Assembly: GCA_024336345.1 (NCBI GenBank)
Contig: JANFOG010000018.1
Span: 124,001 to 188,000 of the forward strand
Reading direction: 5' to 3'
DNA: 64,000 nt
From: Mariannaea sp. PMI_226
Taxonomy: Eukaryota > Ascomycota > Sordariomycetes > Hypocreales > Nectriaceae
In this document: positions 45,701 through 57,379 of the stretch, piece by piece
Numbering within the stretch: position 1 is the first letter of the stretch
Layout of the letters: each line of letters starts with the position of its first letter
Made by a program: the position numbers and the translations under genes
The notes under the pieces: model-generated
What the model was told of the DNA's origin: nothing
Seen by the model: only the letters and a program-made list of their open reading frames with translations
Database searches by the model: none

Positions 45701-48254
45701 GTATTATTATGTCATCAAGACGCCCAAACCCTGCTTCTCATGCATACCAAAAAAAGAGGGTGAATAGGCGAATGCAAATGACTGGCAAAAAGAAAACCAA
45801 TTGTGAAATTGCAACGAGTTCCTTATCTCGGTTCACTGATGGATGGGCCGCTGCGTGCCCAGAGAGCCTCTTAGAAACTGTCTTGGGAAGCTCTAGGGGA
45901 ATGATCCCCAATGAACAAGTAAGTCGAGACGCAACCCTGGCTTGTAAGATGCTCTATCCCTCTATAGATAACACCTGAGGCCGAGCTCAGTGCGCCCTGC
46001 TCCAGCGAGATGGCGAAAGTACGATAGACATTTGGGCTCTTACTGGTGGCGGTCTCGCGGCCTGGTCTCCGCCCGCTATCTCCCCCGCTCTCCCTCAGTC
46101 TTTAGGTCCACACCCAAGGCTAGGGTCTGGCACGCGGACCATTCCTCGTTGGGCTTGCTTAACCGGAGTACCATTACAGTTTACTATCACTATCTGGGGA
46201 GGAGGGAGGGAGGGAGCGAAGAGGGAAAGGGTGGGAGGGTGAGATGGAGAGAGGGGAGGGGGAATTAGATATCCCAGAGGGCACCGTGTTTTCTGCCCAG
46301 ATGCGTATCTCTCCTGACTTGGCCGCAACGAGAAGGCAACAAGGGACAATGGAGACGGCCAGCCACTTGCATTGAATCGAGGAAGTAATACCGGCAGCCA
46401 GGAGCCGCCAGGCGGCATAGAGATATATCATGTCGCGTCAAGACCAGACCCAGTTGACCATCTATCCGTCTGTCTCCTCCCCCGCTCGCATTCTCCTTTG
46501 CCCAGAGATCGATCAAATCAAAGTGTTGGTCCCGGCGCCGTCATATGATCGGGGCTTCCGGTGCTACCTCCGCGTTTTAGACTGGCAGCCAAGTTTCGAG
46601 GATACCCAACATGCCTACCACACAAGCAACCTCATGCAACATAGCGCTATAACAAAGGTGCAAAAAAAAGAAAAATATGGGGGAGTCAAGGCGGGCCATG
46701 TGTTTCCCCAGGTTTTGTCCATCGCCTCTAGTCATGAATCAAGGCAGATGCGGGTTGGGGGGAGGGGATGTGGCGATTTACAAACATACCTGCTTGCCTA
46801 CGGAGTACACACCAGAGCTTCGCAAACAGGGCGCCGAATCACTGACCCCCACGCGTCGCCCAGAGACACCGTGTACCCTGGTCCGGCATATCGCATGCAT
46901 GTGTGCGCGAGTGCGAGTGAATCCAGTCGCTGTGACGAGCGCAGGCAGCTGGGCAGGCTTCTGGTCGTCGTCCAACTTATGCACCCGCTTGAGCGTGTGA
47001 TGGGAAGTAAGTTGGTGAGTGCATGGACGACACACCTGGATGACTGATCAGGCGCCGAGAGGCGAGAGGCAGCGATGTTATGTTGAGTGATCAAGCTCGC
47101 TCATGGCGACTGAAGCCGGGTCAGCTCGGGGTAGTCGGTACCAATGCCGTGCTACAATACCGTGTCATGCCCGGGCTTCCGTACTAAGCCAGCCCATGGA
47201 CGCCGCTCGCTCCCCGGTCACTTACCAACAAGAAGCATCATCCCCGCACAACCAGAGGGATAGGCAGTGGCGAAGTATGCTGTATTGGTGCTCGGAACTG
47301 CTTTTCAAATTTCAATACTTTGATAATGACCGACTCGTGACAGCTTGGTTGGCTTTGTATCTCGACGAGGCAGCTATTAATAGGGACGCTCGCTTCACCT
47401 TCATATTCAAGCCCCCCTTTTTGCCAGACCGTGCCCTGACCGGAAAGGACGGGGCCGTCAGCCGTCTTTGCTCCATTCCCTTCCAGGCAGAACGCACTAT
47501 GATAGCTCGCTGACCATGCCTTGAGCTTCGCTCGCCTTTGCTGCTTGGATGCCCGGTGGACCAATTGCAAGCGAGGCGTAATAATACTCTCCATGCAGAC
47601 AGGGAACCCAGGCCAGGAACTGTGATGAAAAGACCCAGCTCCATACCAGGCTGGCTGGAGAGAGAGGGCAGTTCGTTTGGCTTTTGCATAACGGCATATA
47701 CCGTGCATGGCCCGTAAATGAAAGGAAAACGCCCGTCAGCTTGCCTTCGAGTCCACATTGATAACGGTTCTTGTGCAGACAATGGCTTTGGATGCCGAGA
47801 TCGACGAACAAACTCCGGCCGCTTATCAGTGCTACCATCCCCTTGGCCTCAACTTCATCTCAATGAGGGATAGTCCCAAGAGAAGACGCCCTACACGGCC
47901 GCAAGCCCTGCATTTCCCCCGCATTTCCACGTAGGCTGGGCCCCGACTCTCCTCTTTCCCCCCTGCTCCATCCTTATAAACCACTAGAATCCTGGGTTCC
48001 TGGGTTCTTTGTCTGTTGTTGATCGTCATCGACGTTCTTTTTCGGGTACCCAAGGTGAAGAAAAAGAAACGTGCGCTCGAACCCAATAACACAACATAAT
48101 CGCCTCTCATCTCTTGTAGTATCTCTCCATCATATATTTTCCATCTCTTCCTCTTTCATACCATCAATAGCCCCCGGTCCCCCGGTCCCATCTGACCCGC
48201 TACTTTCACCAGCAAAACCGAACAACGCCTCTCCACTCTTCAAGGGGCGCAATA
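45701..48254. promoter_or_regulatory. 2.5-kb divergent promoter between paired C6 regulators
   Basis: It separates the start codons of the two paralogous regulators. Many overlapping frames (one of 205 codons at 46430-47047) look non-coding. It contains a purine/G-run tract (listed separately). Long upstream regions are common for fungal regulators, and a long 5' UTR is likely. Confidence 0.5.
46196..46262 (+). repeat. Purine-rich G-run tract, possible G-quadruplex
   Basis: A 67-bp almost pure G/A stretch with more than eight runs of three or more G at one- to three-base spacing near its start (GGGAGGAGGGAGGGAGGGAG). It satisfies the simple four-run G-quadruplex pattern on the plus strand. 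It lies in the shared regulator promoter. Confidence 0.6.
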
Positions 48255-50385
48255 ATGCCCAAAAGACAGACCAAAGTCAATAGCAGCAGCAGCGACAATC
48301 ACACCGCGTACAAGCCCAGAGCTGGCGCAAATCCTCGATCACGCTCTGGGTGTGTAACGTGTAAGGCAAAACACGTATGGCTCTGGTTCTCAGCTGCCAA
48401 CAAGCCCCCGATGCTGACATTACAGAAAGACAAAATGTGACGAGACGAGACCCGAATGTTTGAGATGCACTCGTAAGGGAATCAAATGCGGCGGGTACTG
48501 GAGGGAGTTCAAGTGGTCGTTCAAGCACCAGCCAGGCACTGGAGAGTCCACGCTCGAGCTGCCAGACGTAGGCAACATCAACGAGTTCACCACTCTCATC
48601 GCCAATGGGAAGGACGCGACAGGCCATGCGCCTCGAAGATCTCGCCAGCAGGGATCCATTTCAAGCGAATTAAGTCTGCAATCAATGGGTTCCAGCGGTA
48701 CCGATGAGCAAAGCATTGCAGAGAGTCTCACGCCCATTAAAGAAGATCCCAGCCTGTCCAGTCTATCCCCAATCATCTCTCAGTCTACTAGCATCCTGCC
48801 GCATCCAAGACTGGCGACAACGACGACGACGGCGGTGGCGACGGCGACGTCCAACACCGCGTGTCCCGGTAGGGACCAGGACAACGTCCCCTCGACCTTA
48901 ATCTCCACCGATATCTTCACTGACGTTCCCGTCTTTATGACGACACCCATTACGGATACGTCCTCCCTCCTCATCACTAACTGGTTTGAGCAAGTCTGCC
49001 CTGCATGGTCTGGCTTCGACTCGCCTTCCAATCTGAACCGGAAGCTGGCTACGGAGCTATGGCATGAATCCCGGTCCGTGTTCAGTTCCCTTCAAAGCAT
49101 GTCAGCCGCATTTTTATCCACGCGACTACCACATATGAGACAACCGGCCGTCAGGCTCATGCAGACGGCCACAGAGTCAATTCAGGCGGAAGTCAGGGCG
49201 ACAAAGGCCAAGATGCATCTGGATACTGTGCCGACTGGACTTCTATTCTCCCTTTTCTGCGTAGGCACGACGGTTTGCTGGATAGACACGAGCCAACTAG
49301 GTTTGCCCTTCTTCCGGGAGGCAAAATTACTACTGGACAGGCTCAACCGACGACTGCCAGCATACTATGAGGAAGATGTCGAAATCATCCAGTTCTTCAA
49401 CAAATGTTTGACGTACTGTGAAATGCTTCTCGCCGTTGTAAGTGATTCCAGTCTACAGGCCGTCGACCCAGTACGGCCGCGGCCAGAACGCATCGAGGAG
49501 AGTGAAAAGAGGGCCGAGATCGAATTACATCCATGGACAGGCAGTTCGACGGCCACGTCCCGCCTTTTTACTAAATCAATACGACTATGTCGTAACTTTC
49601 GTCACAAGCTTAAGCAGCAAGGACAAGAGCAAACGAATTTTCAGATGCCATTGAACGAAATTCACGAAGCACAACGACTCGAAGAGCAGCTTCTCGAATT
49701 AGATTTCCCAGCCAATGTCCAAAGCGACACTGGAGACCAGCGAACACCCTACTTGCACCTCACCAAGATTGCCGAGGCGTACCAATTGGCCGCCCTGCTG
49801 CACCTTTACCAAACCTTCCCAGAGCTGGTCTCCTTTAGGTTACCCATAAACTCGACAACTTTGTACGGCGGGAACGCGACGTGGGAGGAATGGATCATCC
49901 CGCTCAGTCTTCGCTTGGTTCGAGTCATGGAGCATATCCCACCTTCATCAGGGAGCCGTGCGATCCAGCCCTTGCTGTACATATCAGCAAGCACGGGACT
50001 GCGATATGACACAAGCGCCCCGTTCGACCTTCTAGACTTACCGTGGAACTCGGGCTTGGGGACGATGGACGAGCAACTACGGACGTGCTATGATAATGTG
50101 AACCCCCTATCGTCTCCTGAGGGAATGAACCTGCCTCAAGGGACGGTATCAGCATTGGGCCCAAGCTTGATCTCCCAGCTATCCCTTGACATTAGCAATG
50201 CGCGTCACTTTATCATGGGCCGTCTGAGCATACTGGAGAATAGTTTACCTCCAAAGCCGGTGAAGGTCGCCAAGAAACTCATACAGGCTGTATGGGATGC
50301 GTACGACAATGAAATGCCAGGGTGCACAACAGTTCATTGGGTCGATGTTATGGAAAACAACAACCTACGTACGATGTTTGGATAA
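48255..50385 (+). CDS. Zn2Cys6 transcription factor, DUF3445-linked paralogue 2
   Basis: Two exons (48255-48374, 48430-50385) give 691 aa. The acceptor ACAGAAAG (48429) restores the cluster CVTCKAKH / TKCDETRPECLRCTRKGIKC with C-x2-C-x6-C-x6-C-x2-C-x6-C; the nearer CAG would shift the frame. The N-terminus is basic and Ser-rich (MPKRQTKVNSSSS). The central region SNWFEQVCPAWSGFDSP-like block (written TNWFEQVCPAWSGFDSP) and LWHESRSVFSSLQSM belong to the regulatory domain shared with the regulator at 43-45 kb. A Thr/Ala low-complexity stretch (TTTTTAVATAT) lies near residue 160. The two regulators point away from each other, each towards a DUF3445 gene. Confidence 0.88.
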
Positions 50386-50750
50386 AATGCATCAATAGGA
50401 TTTATTCTTTCCACCCCATTTTCCTCTTCTGCTATTAACGTATTTAATGTGTTCATGTCGCAATCATTGCACACTGCCTATATATATCAGTATAAGGCTT
50501 GGGGCACAACAGACACCATTGGGGAAACGGTGTTCTTCAGCGTACTTTTTTTTCTTTCACTCTACAAGATGAATATTATGGTTCACAGGGAGGCAGTGAT
50601 ATGATTCGCGGCAATCCATGTAATTATTACTTAGAGACGCTAGTTTAACTGTTACTGTGTTGTGGCTTTCAAATGCAGCCATGCTCACTGAGTCGTTGAT
50701 CTATTCCCATTCCTCATTAAAGCCGTGATCCCAACTTTCTGTTCCTCCGT
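50386..50750. other. Short convergent 3' region
   Basis: Between the C6 regulator and the cupin gene stops. Nothing else was recognised. Confidence 0.5.
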
Positions 50751-51110
50751 CTAAAAGTCGCTGTGCTTGCGCTGGCCGCAGTAGAAAGCCAGGCCGTAAT
50801 CGGTGGTGGTGAAGGTGATGGTGGCTCCAGCAGGGAAGTAGAAGACATCGCCTGGCGACGCGGTAACGCTCTGGCCAGTCTCGTCTGAGATGGTATAGTC
50901 GCCCTCGAGGATAATCTTCATCTCGTCGTACTTGTAGGTGTAGGTGAGGGGCTCGCCCTTCTTCAGGCGGAAGAGACCAGCAGAGACGGGCTTGTCTGGG
51001 TTCTCCTTGTCGCTGGAGAAGATGTCTCCGAGGTAGGCGTTGTCACCAGCAAGGAGAGGGACCTCGAAGGTGGACTGAGCCTTGGGGTGGTACTTCATAG
51101 CAGTAGGCAT
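50751..51110 (-). CDS. Small EutQ-like cupin
   Basis: 119 aa starting at MPTAMKYHPK, the normal length for single-domain fungal cupins of the EutQ-like group; an in-frame ATG 34 codons upstream gives a Asn/Pro-rich extension that looks like leader. The beta-barrel motifs are GLFRLKKGEPLTYTY, YDEMKIILEGDYTI and SPGDVFYFPAGATITF (cupin motif 2 PGDxxxxPxGxxH without its His). The usual metal-binding His pair of cupin motif 1 is replaced by Tyr/Asp-type residues, so metal binding would differ from oxalate decarboxylases or dioxygenases. In bacteria EutQ belongs to ethanolamine use, but fungal members have no proven role. It is enclosed between the C6 regulator and the second DUF3445 gene. Confidence 0.85.
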   Translation of the reverse strand: MPTAMKYHPKAQSTFEVPLLAGDNAYLGDIFSSDKENPDKPVSAGLFRLKKGEPLTYTYKYDEMKIILEGDYTISDETGQSVTASPGDVFYFPAGATITFTTTDYGLAFYCGQRKHSDF

Positions 51111-51949
51111 GATGATGGATTTTTTGGGTTGGTTTTGAGGCCGGTGATGTGGGAAAAAAACAGAATTGTTGTTATGAGGGAAGAGGTGAAAAGAGGTGTC
51201 AAGAGTCTTCAAGGTTTCTGTTGAATGATGAGCTGATGAGGAATTCCAAACAGCAGAAGAGGAATGAAGTCTTTATATACTCGACCTCTGAAGCCATAGT
51301 AAGTTGCTATGTTCGCCCTTCTCAGCAGCATCTTCAGATTATTTCCGCATTCGTACACTCATCTAGACCTCTCACCCCCTCCCACCCCGCCCCCTCCGCC
51401 TCTAGATACTTCTTCCGCTCATATTTCCCGGCCCTCAAATGATTCCCAATCTGAGCTTAGCCCAGTGGCTGCATACCTGCATCACAGCCCCTACCCCGCA
51501 AATGACGATCTGACCGTGGGGAATTCCCCCTCTGGGCGAAGGTTCCCGGTCGTAGTCGTTAGTGAGTTGCGGGGTATCGCATCTCGATAAACGTCACAGT
51601 CTCGTGGGTGACTGATCGGTAATCTTGTCTAAGAGGAGCATTTCATTCCGCAGGGGGGGGGTGCATGGCTGATAGCAAATGATTGAGTGTGACCCAGGAT
51701 AGGATGCATCGAGTCTTTCCGCCCATCGTGTCTAAGACACATGAAGTCATGTAGGTTGAGCGAGCCCTGATAACTATCACAGGACTGCCACAAGACTTGG
51801 CTCAGAATCTGTGCACCCAATTGTGTTTTTTTTTCGCTATCCTTGAATCAGTCAATATTTACCAAGTTGTCGAAAAATCGGCATCTTGTTGCTGAATTTT
51901 ACTTGACTTGTCCCCCTACCTGACTGCCTGCCCCCTTGGTGAACCAATC
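51111..51949. promoter_or_regulatory. Divergent promoter, cupin and DUF3445 gene 2
   Basis: A 0.84-kb spacer between divergent starts. A minus-strand TATA-like TATATAAAG occurs near 51272-51280, about 165 nt before the cupin start. A short G run is near 51652. No gene. Confidence 0.5.
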
Positions 51950-53155
51950 ATGGAACTTCTTGTTGCATCACTCCAGCAGAGGGCCTTCGTTGTACCGGCC
52001 CTGCTGTTCTTCATTGCCTCCGGCGTACTATACTTCCTGCGCCTCTCTGGCATCTTACCATCCTCCCAAAACTCCAAACTCAACAAGTCCAACTATCCGA
52101 TCAAGTCGAACGAGAAGAAGGAGCTCTTCAAAACTCCTGTTCCCGGACCCTATCCCGGCTGGTCCATCAAGGACACGAAGCCTCTACCTTACCGTGCATT
52201 CCGATATGGCCCCAAATACAATGTGACTATGGGCCTTCGATCGATTCAGCCTGAGGAGTGGATTGAGTTAGATAACCAGTTCCCTAAATACCATGCCGAG
52301 AAGAAAGCTCGCATTGAGGAACGAGGTAGCAAATGCGTTGCTACTCACCCAGATGCCTACCCAGCCGCCATGGAGCTTCTCGAGGAGCTGGTAAACTACC
52401 TCCCCGCTAGATACCCCACCTTGTACAAGCGTACTCCAGTGGGAATTGACAACGTTTGGTCTGGCGAATCGTTCAACATCGTTGAGACACCACTTAAGGA
52501 AGACCCGATGGCAATATGCGCCAGGCTAGTGCAAGACGATCTAGCTCTGATGATTGAGAAGCCCGATGGCCAATACTACCTCCTTGCCGGCGCAATTCTG
52601 TTGGCCGGCTTCTGGAGATTGTCTGACAAGTATGGCATGTCGCTCGCTGATATTCATACCTCTGGTGACGTCCCTCACTTCAGGGAGAAGCTCGAGACGG
52701 GTATGATGAAGTTCTTCAAACGCATCCGCCCAGAGACGTTCTACACCCGCAACAACTACTTCATCCAAGTTGACGATGCCCTTGCCTGGAGCTGGAGCAT
52801 CGGCAGCGAAGATGAGCCTACCGTCAGCTGGAGCACAGCCGAGAAGAATAAGCCTATCAACAACCACTGGTTCCGCTCGGAACGACAATCCCTTCGCAGG
52901 CTTCCTAAGACGGGTGCCGTCTGCTTCACTATTCGCACTTATTTCCTCCCTGTCACTGACATGGCAAAGGAGGATTACGTTCCCGGCAGACTTGCCAGTG
53001 CTGTTCGCAGCTGGGATAGCCCCGTCTCTGTGTACAAGGGCAAAGAGAAGTACGGCGATGTTCTTCTTGAGTATCTCGACGAGGCGCACAAGAAGCAGAT
53101 GGAGGCTGGTCTAAAACTGGAGAAGGAAGATGAGATACGGAAATATCCGTGGTAA
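51950..53155 (+). CDS. DUF3445 / haem-dependent oxidative N-demethylase-like protein 2
   Basis: Intronless, 401 aa from MELLVASLQQ. As in the paralogue at 41-43 kb, an N-terminal hydrophobic helix (about residues 12-33, FVVPALLFFIASGVLYF) followed by basic residues suggests a membrane anchor with a cytosolic enzyme domain. Landmarks are GPYPGWSIKDTKPLPYRAFR, YNVTMGLRSI, EEWIELDNQFP, the IHTSGDVPHFREKL segment equivalent to the family's IHxPVP, RNNYFIQVDDALAW, and WFRSERQSLRRLPKTG. This last motif keeps the Glu-Arg that is replaced in the other copy. The absence of introns against two in the other copy, and low overall identity, imply an old duplication or a retro-copied origin. No reductase partner subunit (the flavoprotein used by bacterial HODM) is encoded nearby. 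Confidence 0.85.
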   Translation: MELLVASLQQRAFVVPALLFFIASGVLYFLRLSGILPSSQNSKLNKSNYPIKSNEKKELFKTPVPGPYPGWSIKDTKPLPYRAFRYGPKYNVTMGLRSIQPEEWIELDNQFPKYHAEKKARIEERGSKCVATHPDAYPAAMELLEELVNYLPARYPTLYKRTPVGIDNVWSGESFNIVETPLKEDPMAICARLVQDDLALMIEKPDGQYYLLAGAILLAGFWRLSDKYGMSLADIHTSGDVPHFREKLETGMMKFFKRIRPETFYTRNNYFIQVDDALAWSWSIGSEDEPTVSWSTAEKNKPINNHWFRSERQSLRRLPKTGAVCFTIRTYFLPVTDMAKEDYVPGRLASAVRSWDSPVSVYKGKEKYGDVLLEYLDEAHKKQMEAGLKLEKEDEIRKYPW

Positions 53156-55885
53156 CTACTTAAGCCCAAAGCTTGAGAAAATGTGCTGGTGTGTGGAAAG
53201 AAAGAGTTGTTTGTCAAATGCTGCTACTGGCTAGTTAAGAAATGAATATGCCAATACCCGAATTGAAGCGTCGCTATCCAAGTTTGCTGTCCGTTTGCTC
53301 TTGATGCAAATAGTGTGCATGGTAAAAGACCAAATCGCTTCCGACCGAGATGCTACCATTGACTGCTACAATTAATAGACACAACACCATCCGTCACGTA
53401 TGTGCTCAAGACTATCTACCCACCTGTGCAATTATCTGCTAACATGTATCTAGACTAGCAGCCCACGCTGTCAAGCCGCGTTCCATGACCCACCGTTCTC
53501 CATGGTGTTCGCTCCACAACGTTATCGTGAGAAGCGTCTACGATCTCAGACTAGGCTTATTTTATAGCACGTTTTTTGATACATACCCACAGCTGTTATC
53601 GCTGTGGAATTATTACTGTCCTGCAGGTCAGCATTTTCTTATCATTTGGATGACTAGTCAAGTTTGTCTCGGAGGGATCAAAGATTAAGGATATTAGATG
53701 TGGCCCGAACATCATGTGGCCGACAGCCATCGGCTAGTTATTGTCATCTAGACAAGTGAATACGATCTAGTATCACCATTCCAAATACATTTGAACCGAC
53801 AACTCAAGAATACGATTGATGAAGTGAGTGTGATTTTAAGAGAGCGAGACTACATCGTACTATTACGTACAGGTAGCCACTGTGGATCAGTCAGATCTCG
53901 ATAAAGGCCCCCTAGTCACCAAGTTGCCGAAGTTCGGTGAGACGGAGCCGCTAGAGCTAATACCCGCAAGAAAATTCTAGGAATCATATCTGTGGAGGCC
54001 ATCGTCACTGGAAATGCTTTGATTGACCAGTAATCGATCTGGTTTGCTACTAGCAAACGTGCTATGAAGGCTTCTCTCAACCGGAGATTATAGCCATGAT
54101 CGAATCCAGATATCGGGCTGGTTTGGAGTAGAAGTAACCTAGAGAAGGAAGATTATTAGGTAAACCAATGGGGAAATATATGTAATGATCTCAGTTCTTA
54201 CCCAGAACCTAGTTGGATACCTTGGATCCATCTGCTGTTGTTAGATGGGCTACCTGGTGCCCTTCACCACCTAAGAAATCGGTAGACTATATATGGTCCA
54301 ACTCTGAAAATGTCACACAATTTTCTTTTTCATGGTATACTTGAATAGAAGTTTGGCCTTCCCTCAACTTCCTCAGCGTTAATTTCCAGACAACTTCTGC
54401 GTCTTGCGTTGTGAACTCGCTGCGTCAAGTATTCTTCCTTCTGCTTCGTTCTCAGGATCGAATGGACCGAGTGGATGGCTACGGATTAGACACTCACGCA
54501 TGTCCAACAGATGCAAAACTAGATACAAAAAAAAAGACAGCGATCAACTAGTATCCAAGTATTCGGTAGTGGTATTGTGTGATTGCATGAGGTAGGAAGT
54601 CGTCCACATCTGTAATGTTCAACTGGTTGTCTCCAAGATCTATGTATGTGCTTTGATATACAACGAAATATTTGTGACAAAAGTTAAAAAGCATATTTCA
54701 ACAAATATTAACAAAGCAACCGGCTTGAATTCGTTTCCTTCAGCCTCAATAGCCTTTTCTCTCCGGGCTACTGTCTAGCGATATTTGAGAGCCAACCTAT
54801 GTCATTAGCATACTGCCTTTATTAGAGGAAGTCTTATGCGTTTCAAACACGATTTGAGAATGATAGTTCTTGAATCAGAGATGCGCAATGCCGACATCGG
54901 TGGTAGCTTCAATGGAGTCAGTCACATTGCTGATTCACGAGTCATCCGCCCGTGTTTTTGCACTGCATGAAAGTTTAGGATAGTAATGTGGTCTTTACAA
55001 TATGCTCAATAATCGCTCTTATTGGTATCAAAGATTGTTTAGAGACATTTTTGTGCTAGAGAGGGCGATGAATAACAATGGTTTTTTTGGGAGTCTCGAT
55101 CGTGGGAATTTCAAGACGGGAAATTTCGGACTAGAACGTAGCATTTCATACTGACTAAGTATACAACAGGCGAAATGAATTTGAACCTAGCCAAAGAAGA
55201 AAAAAAAACATAAGTCACAGTATTGTATATTAGGAGGATCAGTTTTTCTTTGGAGGGGGGAACATTATTAAGCGTTCGGGATGTGTCCGAAGCATTGATG
55301 CCCAGCCAGTCACCAGTGAGTGAGTGGGTGGTTTGCCGAGTGCCCGCCCAAGCATTTTCTCGAGGCGGTTCGAGACGTTTTTTTTTTTAATGAATGAATG
55401 AATGAGTGAATTGCATATTGAAATTTGCCATGGAAATCTTTCTAATATTTTTTTGATAGCCTTACATTCAAAATTGGAGGACAGGGGCGGGATAAGTGGT
55501 ACACTTATTCAGGGTAAAGGCATTTATTCACGGCGCGGCGCGATGCGTCAAATACCGAAGATGAGATTCGACAGCTCCCTCACTGTTGGCTAATGCATAG
55601 CTCAATGACAATGATTCAACGCGGAAAAAAAAAAAAAAACGACTGGAAGAGCTACCAGGCAAGCCATCTTCACAGTCCTGTACAGATAACGCGCAATCAG
55701 AGGGGGGGGGGAGAGGAAAAAATGAATGAAAGGAAAAAAGAAATGACTGTATTGGCTGCATGCTCAACTGCACCGGCGGCTGGCGCGAGACCGACGGCGA
55801 AGAAATGACGAGACGTAATAACGACCAAAGGGCGGATTGATGCGATCATGTAATAAAAAAGGAAATGCAGCTCCATGCAAATTAC
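53156..55885. other. Gene-poor AT-rich spacer
   Basis: About 2.7 kb with no protein-like frame, RNA gene or transposon recognised. Several short homopolymers (for example near 55380) are present. Confidence 0.45.
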
Positions 55886-57379
55886 CTTATCAGCTCGTCA
55901 CGGCGACTGGCGAGATGAAAAAAGAGACAGGGAAGAGAGGATCATGGATAGGTGGAAGATAACGGGGAGCTGATAAGATGAATGAATGCCACACCACAAG
56001 ACTTCGTTATCTTTTATCTTTTATCTGCCATCAGGGCCTACTGTACGGATACACTAGGTCACCCCACAACCCACGCACGCACACACCACACAGCACACAT
56101 AGCTGCCCAAACGCACAAACGGACAAATACGAAGTAAATGCACGCATACCCATACCCTCACACGGTCGTCTTGACGCAGTGCCCCGCCAGCTCCCGAGGA
56201 GAACTTGAACGGTAAATGAATCAATAAGTATTAGTTAGCCACTGAAAGACGGACGGACCCCAGGGCCACAGAATAGCTAACCTGTAGCAGTGGACCTTGC
56301 AATTGGCCTGGGCTGGGAAGGGATCTGCACACGGACCCACGGTTTTTCTACCCGGCAATGATACGGGTTCATCCGCTGGAGAGTGTCTTGGTCTTCCTCT
56401 TAGTCAAGTCACTCAGAAACAGGAGAAGGCGCTAATTGCTATTTTGTTCCTGCTATTGATTCCGTTGGCACAGATGACTCATGCATAGCAATGGCACAGC
56501 ACAGCACAGCACAGTCCAGAATAGCCCGGCGTGCTGGTCCTCTCGAATCAACAAAACGCAGTCCTGGTATCGTTTCACCAAAAGTCTGTGGGGGAGGGCC
56601 CCAGAGAGGAGGAATCTGGGGGGAAGGTTATTGGGGAAAATTAACTTATCTCTCCAAGCCATGGCCATCTTCCCCACGATTCAATGCGAACAAAACACAT
56701 TGGACGGACCACTGCATACGGAGTCGGTAGACTGGCCAATTGTGTTGCTCCGTACTCACCTTACACATGCAAACACATGCTGGACCATATCAAGATATCT
56801 GGAGAAGTCTTTGGGAGAGAAAAAAAGAAAAGAAAAGAAAAAGAAGCCCGCCGGGGACTCACCGCCGCCGGCCGCGCAGCCCGCATACCACCCACGGAGC
56901 TGCCCACGGATACTGCAGCGCAATCTAAACTACATCCGGCAATGCAATCAAGTTTGTTCCAGGGTCACCTTATCTCTACTGCATCACAATTGGTGCACGA
57001 CTCGAATCTCTTGATACTTTGTCACGGCGGCAGATGTTTGCGTTTCGATAAGGCCGTTTTCACCTCCAGCTCCAGATCTCGGCTATTCTCCATCACCATG
57101 TCAGGCCGCGCCTTTCGATATTATCATGGGCTTTCTCAGCCTCTTGATCATCTACAAAAGAGCCTTGGGCGCCAACTCAAAATATGAATTCTCGTTGTCT
57201 TGCTCAGGCAAAACAATATTGACCTTGAACAGTCTCAGAGTTGCAGATCCTCAGATTCTCACTCATCCTCTGCCATAACTCATCCTGTGGTTCCTTTTTC
57301 TTTCCTTTGGGACACTCAATTACTTCGAAAAAAAAATTCTCCGAAGAAACTCGAGCAATCATAATTCACTGCCGCAGTC
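55886..57379 (+). promoter_or_regulatory. Urea transporter promoter with GATA-site cluster
   Basis: GATA-factor core sites (GATAA/TTATC) occur at 55886-55891, 55957-55962, 55971-55977, 56007-56011, 56014-56018, 56021-56025, 56645-56650, 56969-56974 and 57047-57052. The three at 56007-56025 are spaced exactly 7 bp apart. Fungal AreA/NIT2 activators bind such clusters to switch on nitrogen-scavenging genes, and urea transporters are classic targets. The assignment is inferred from sequence. Confidence 0.55.

Noticed and set aside
46430..47047. 205-codon plus-strand frame
   Set aside because: Composition is not protein-like, competing frames of similar size overlap on both strands, and it lies in the promoter between two divergent regulators.
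53156..57379. Search for tRNA, rRNA or transposon ends in the 4.2-kb spacer
   Set aside because: No cloverleaf-like segment, terminal repeat or transposase-like frame could be seen by eye; a covariance-model scan would be decisive.
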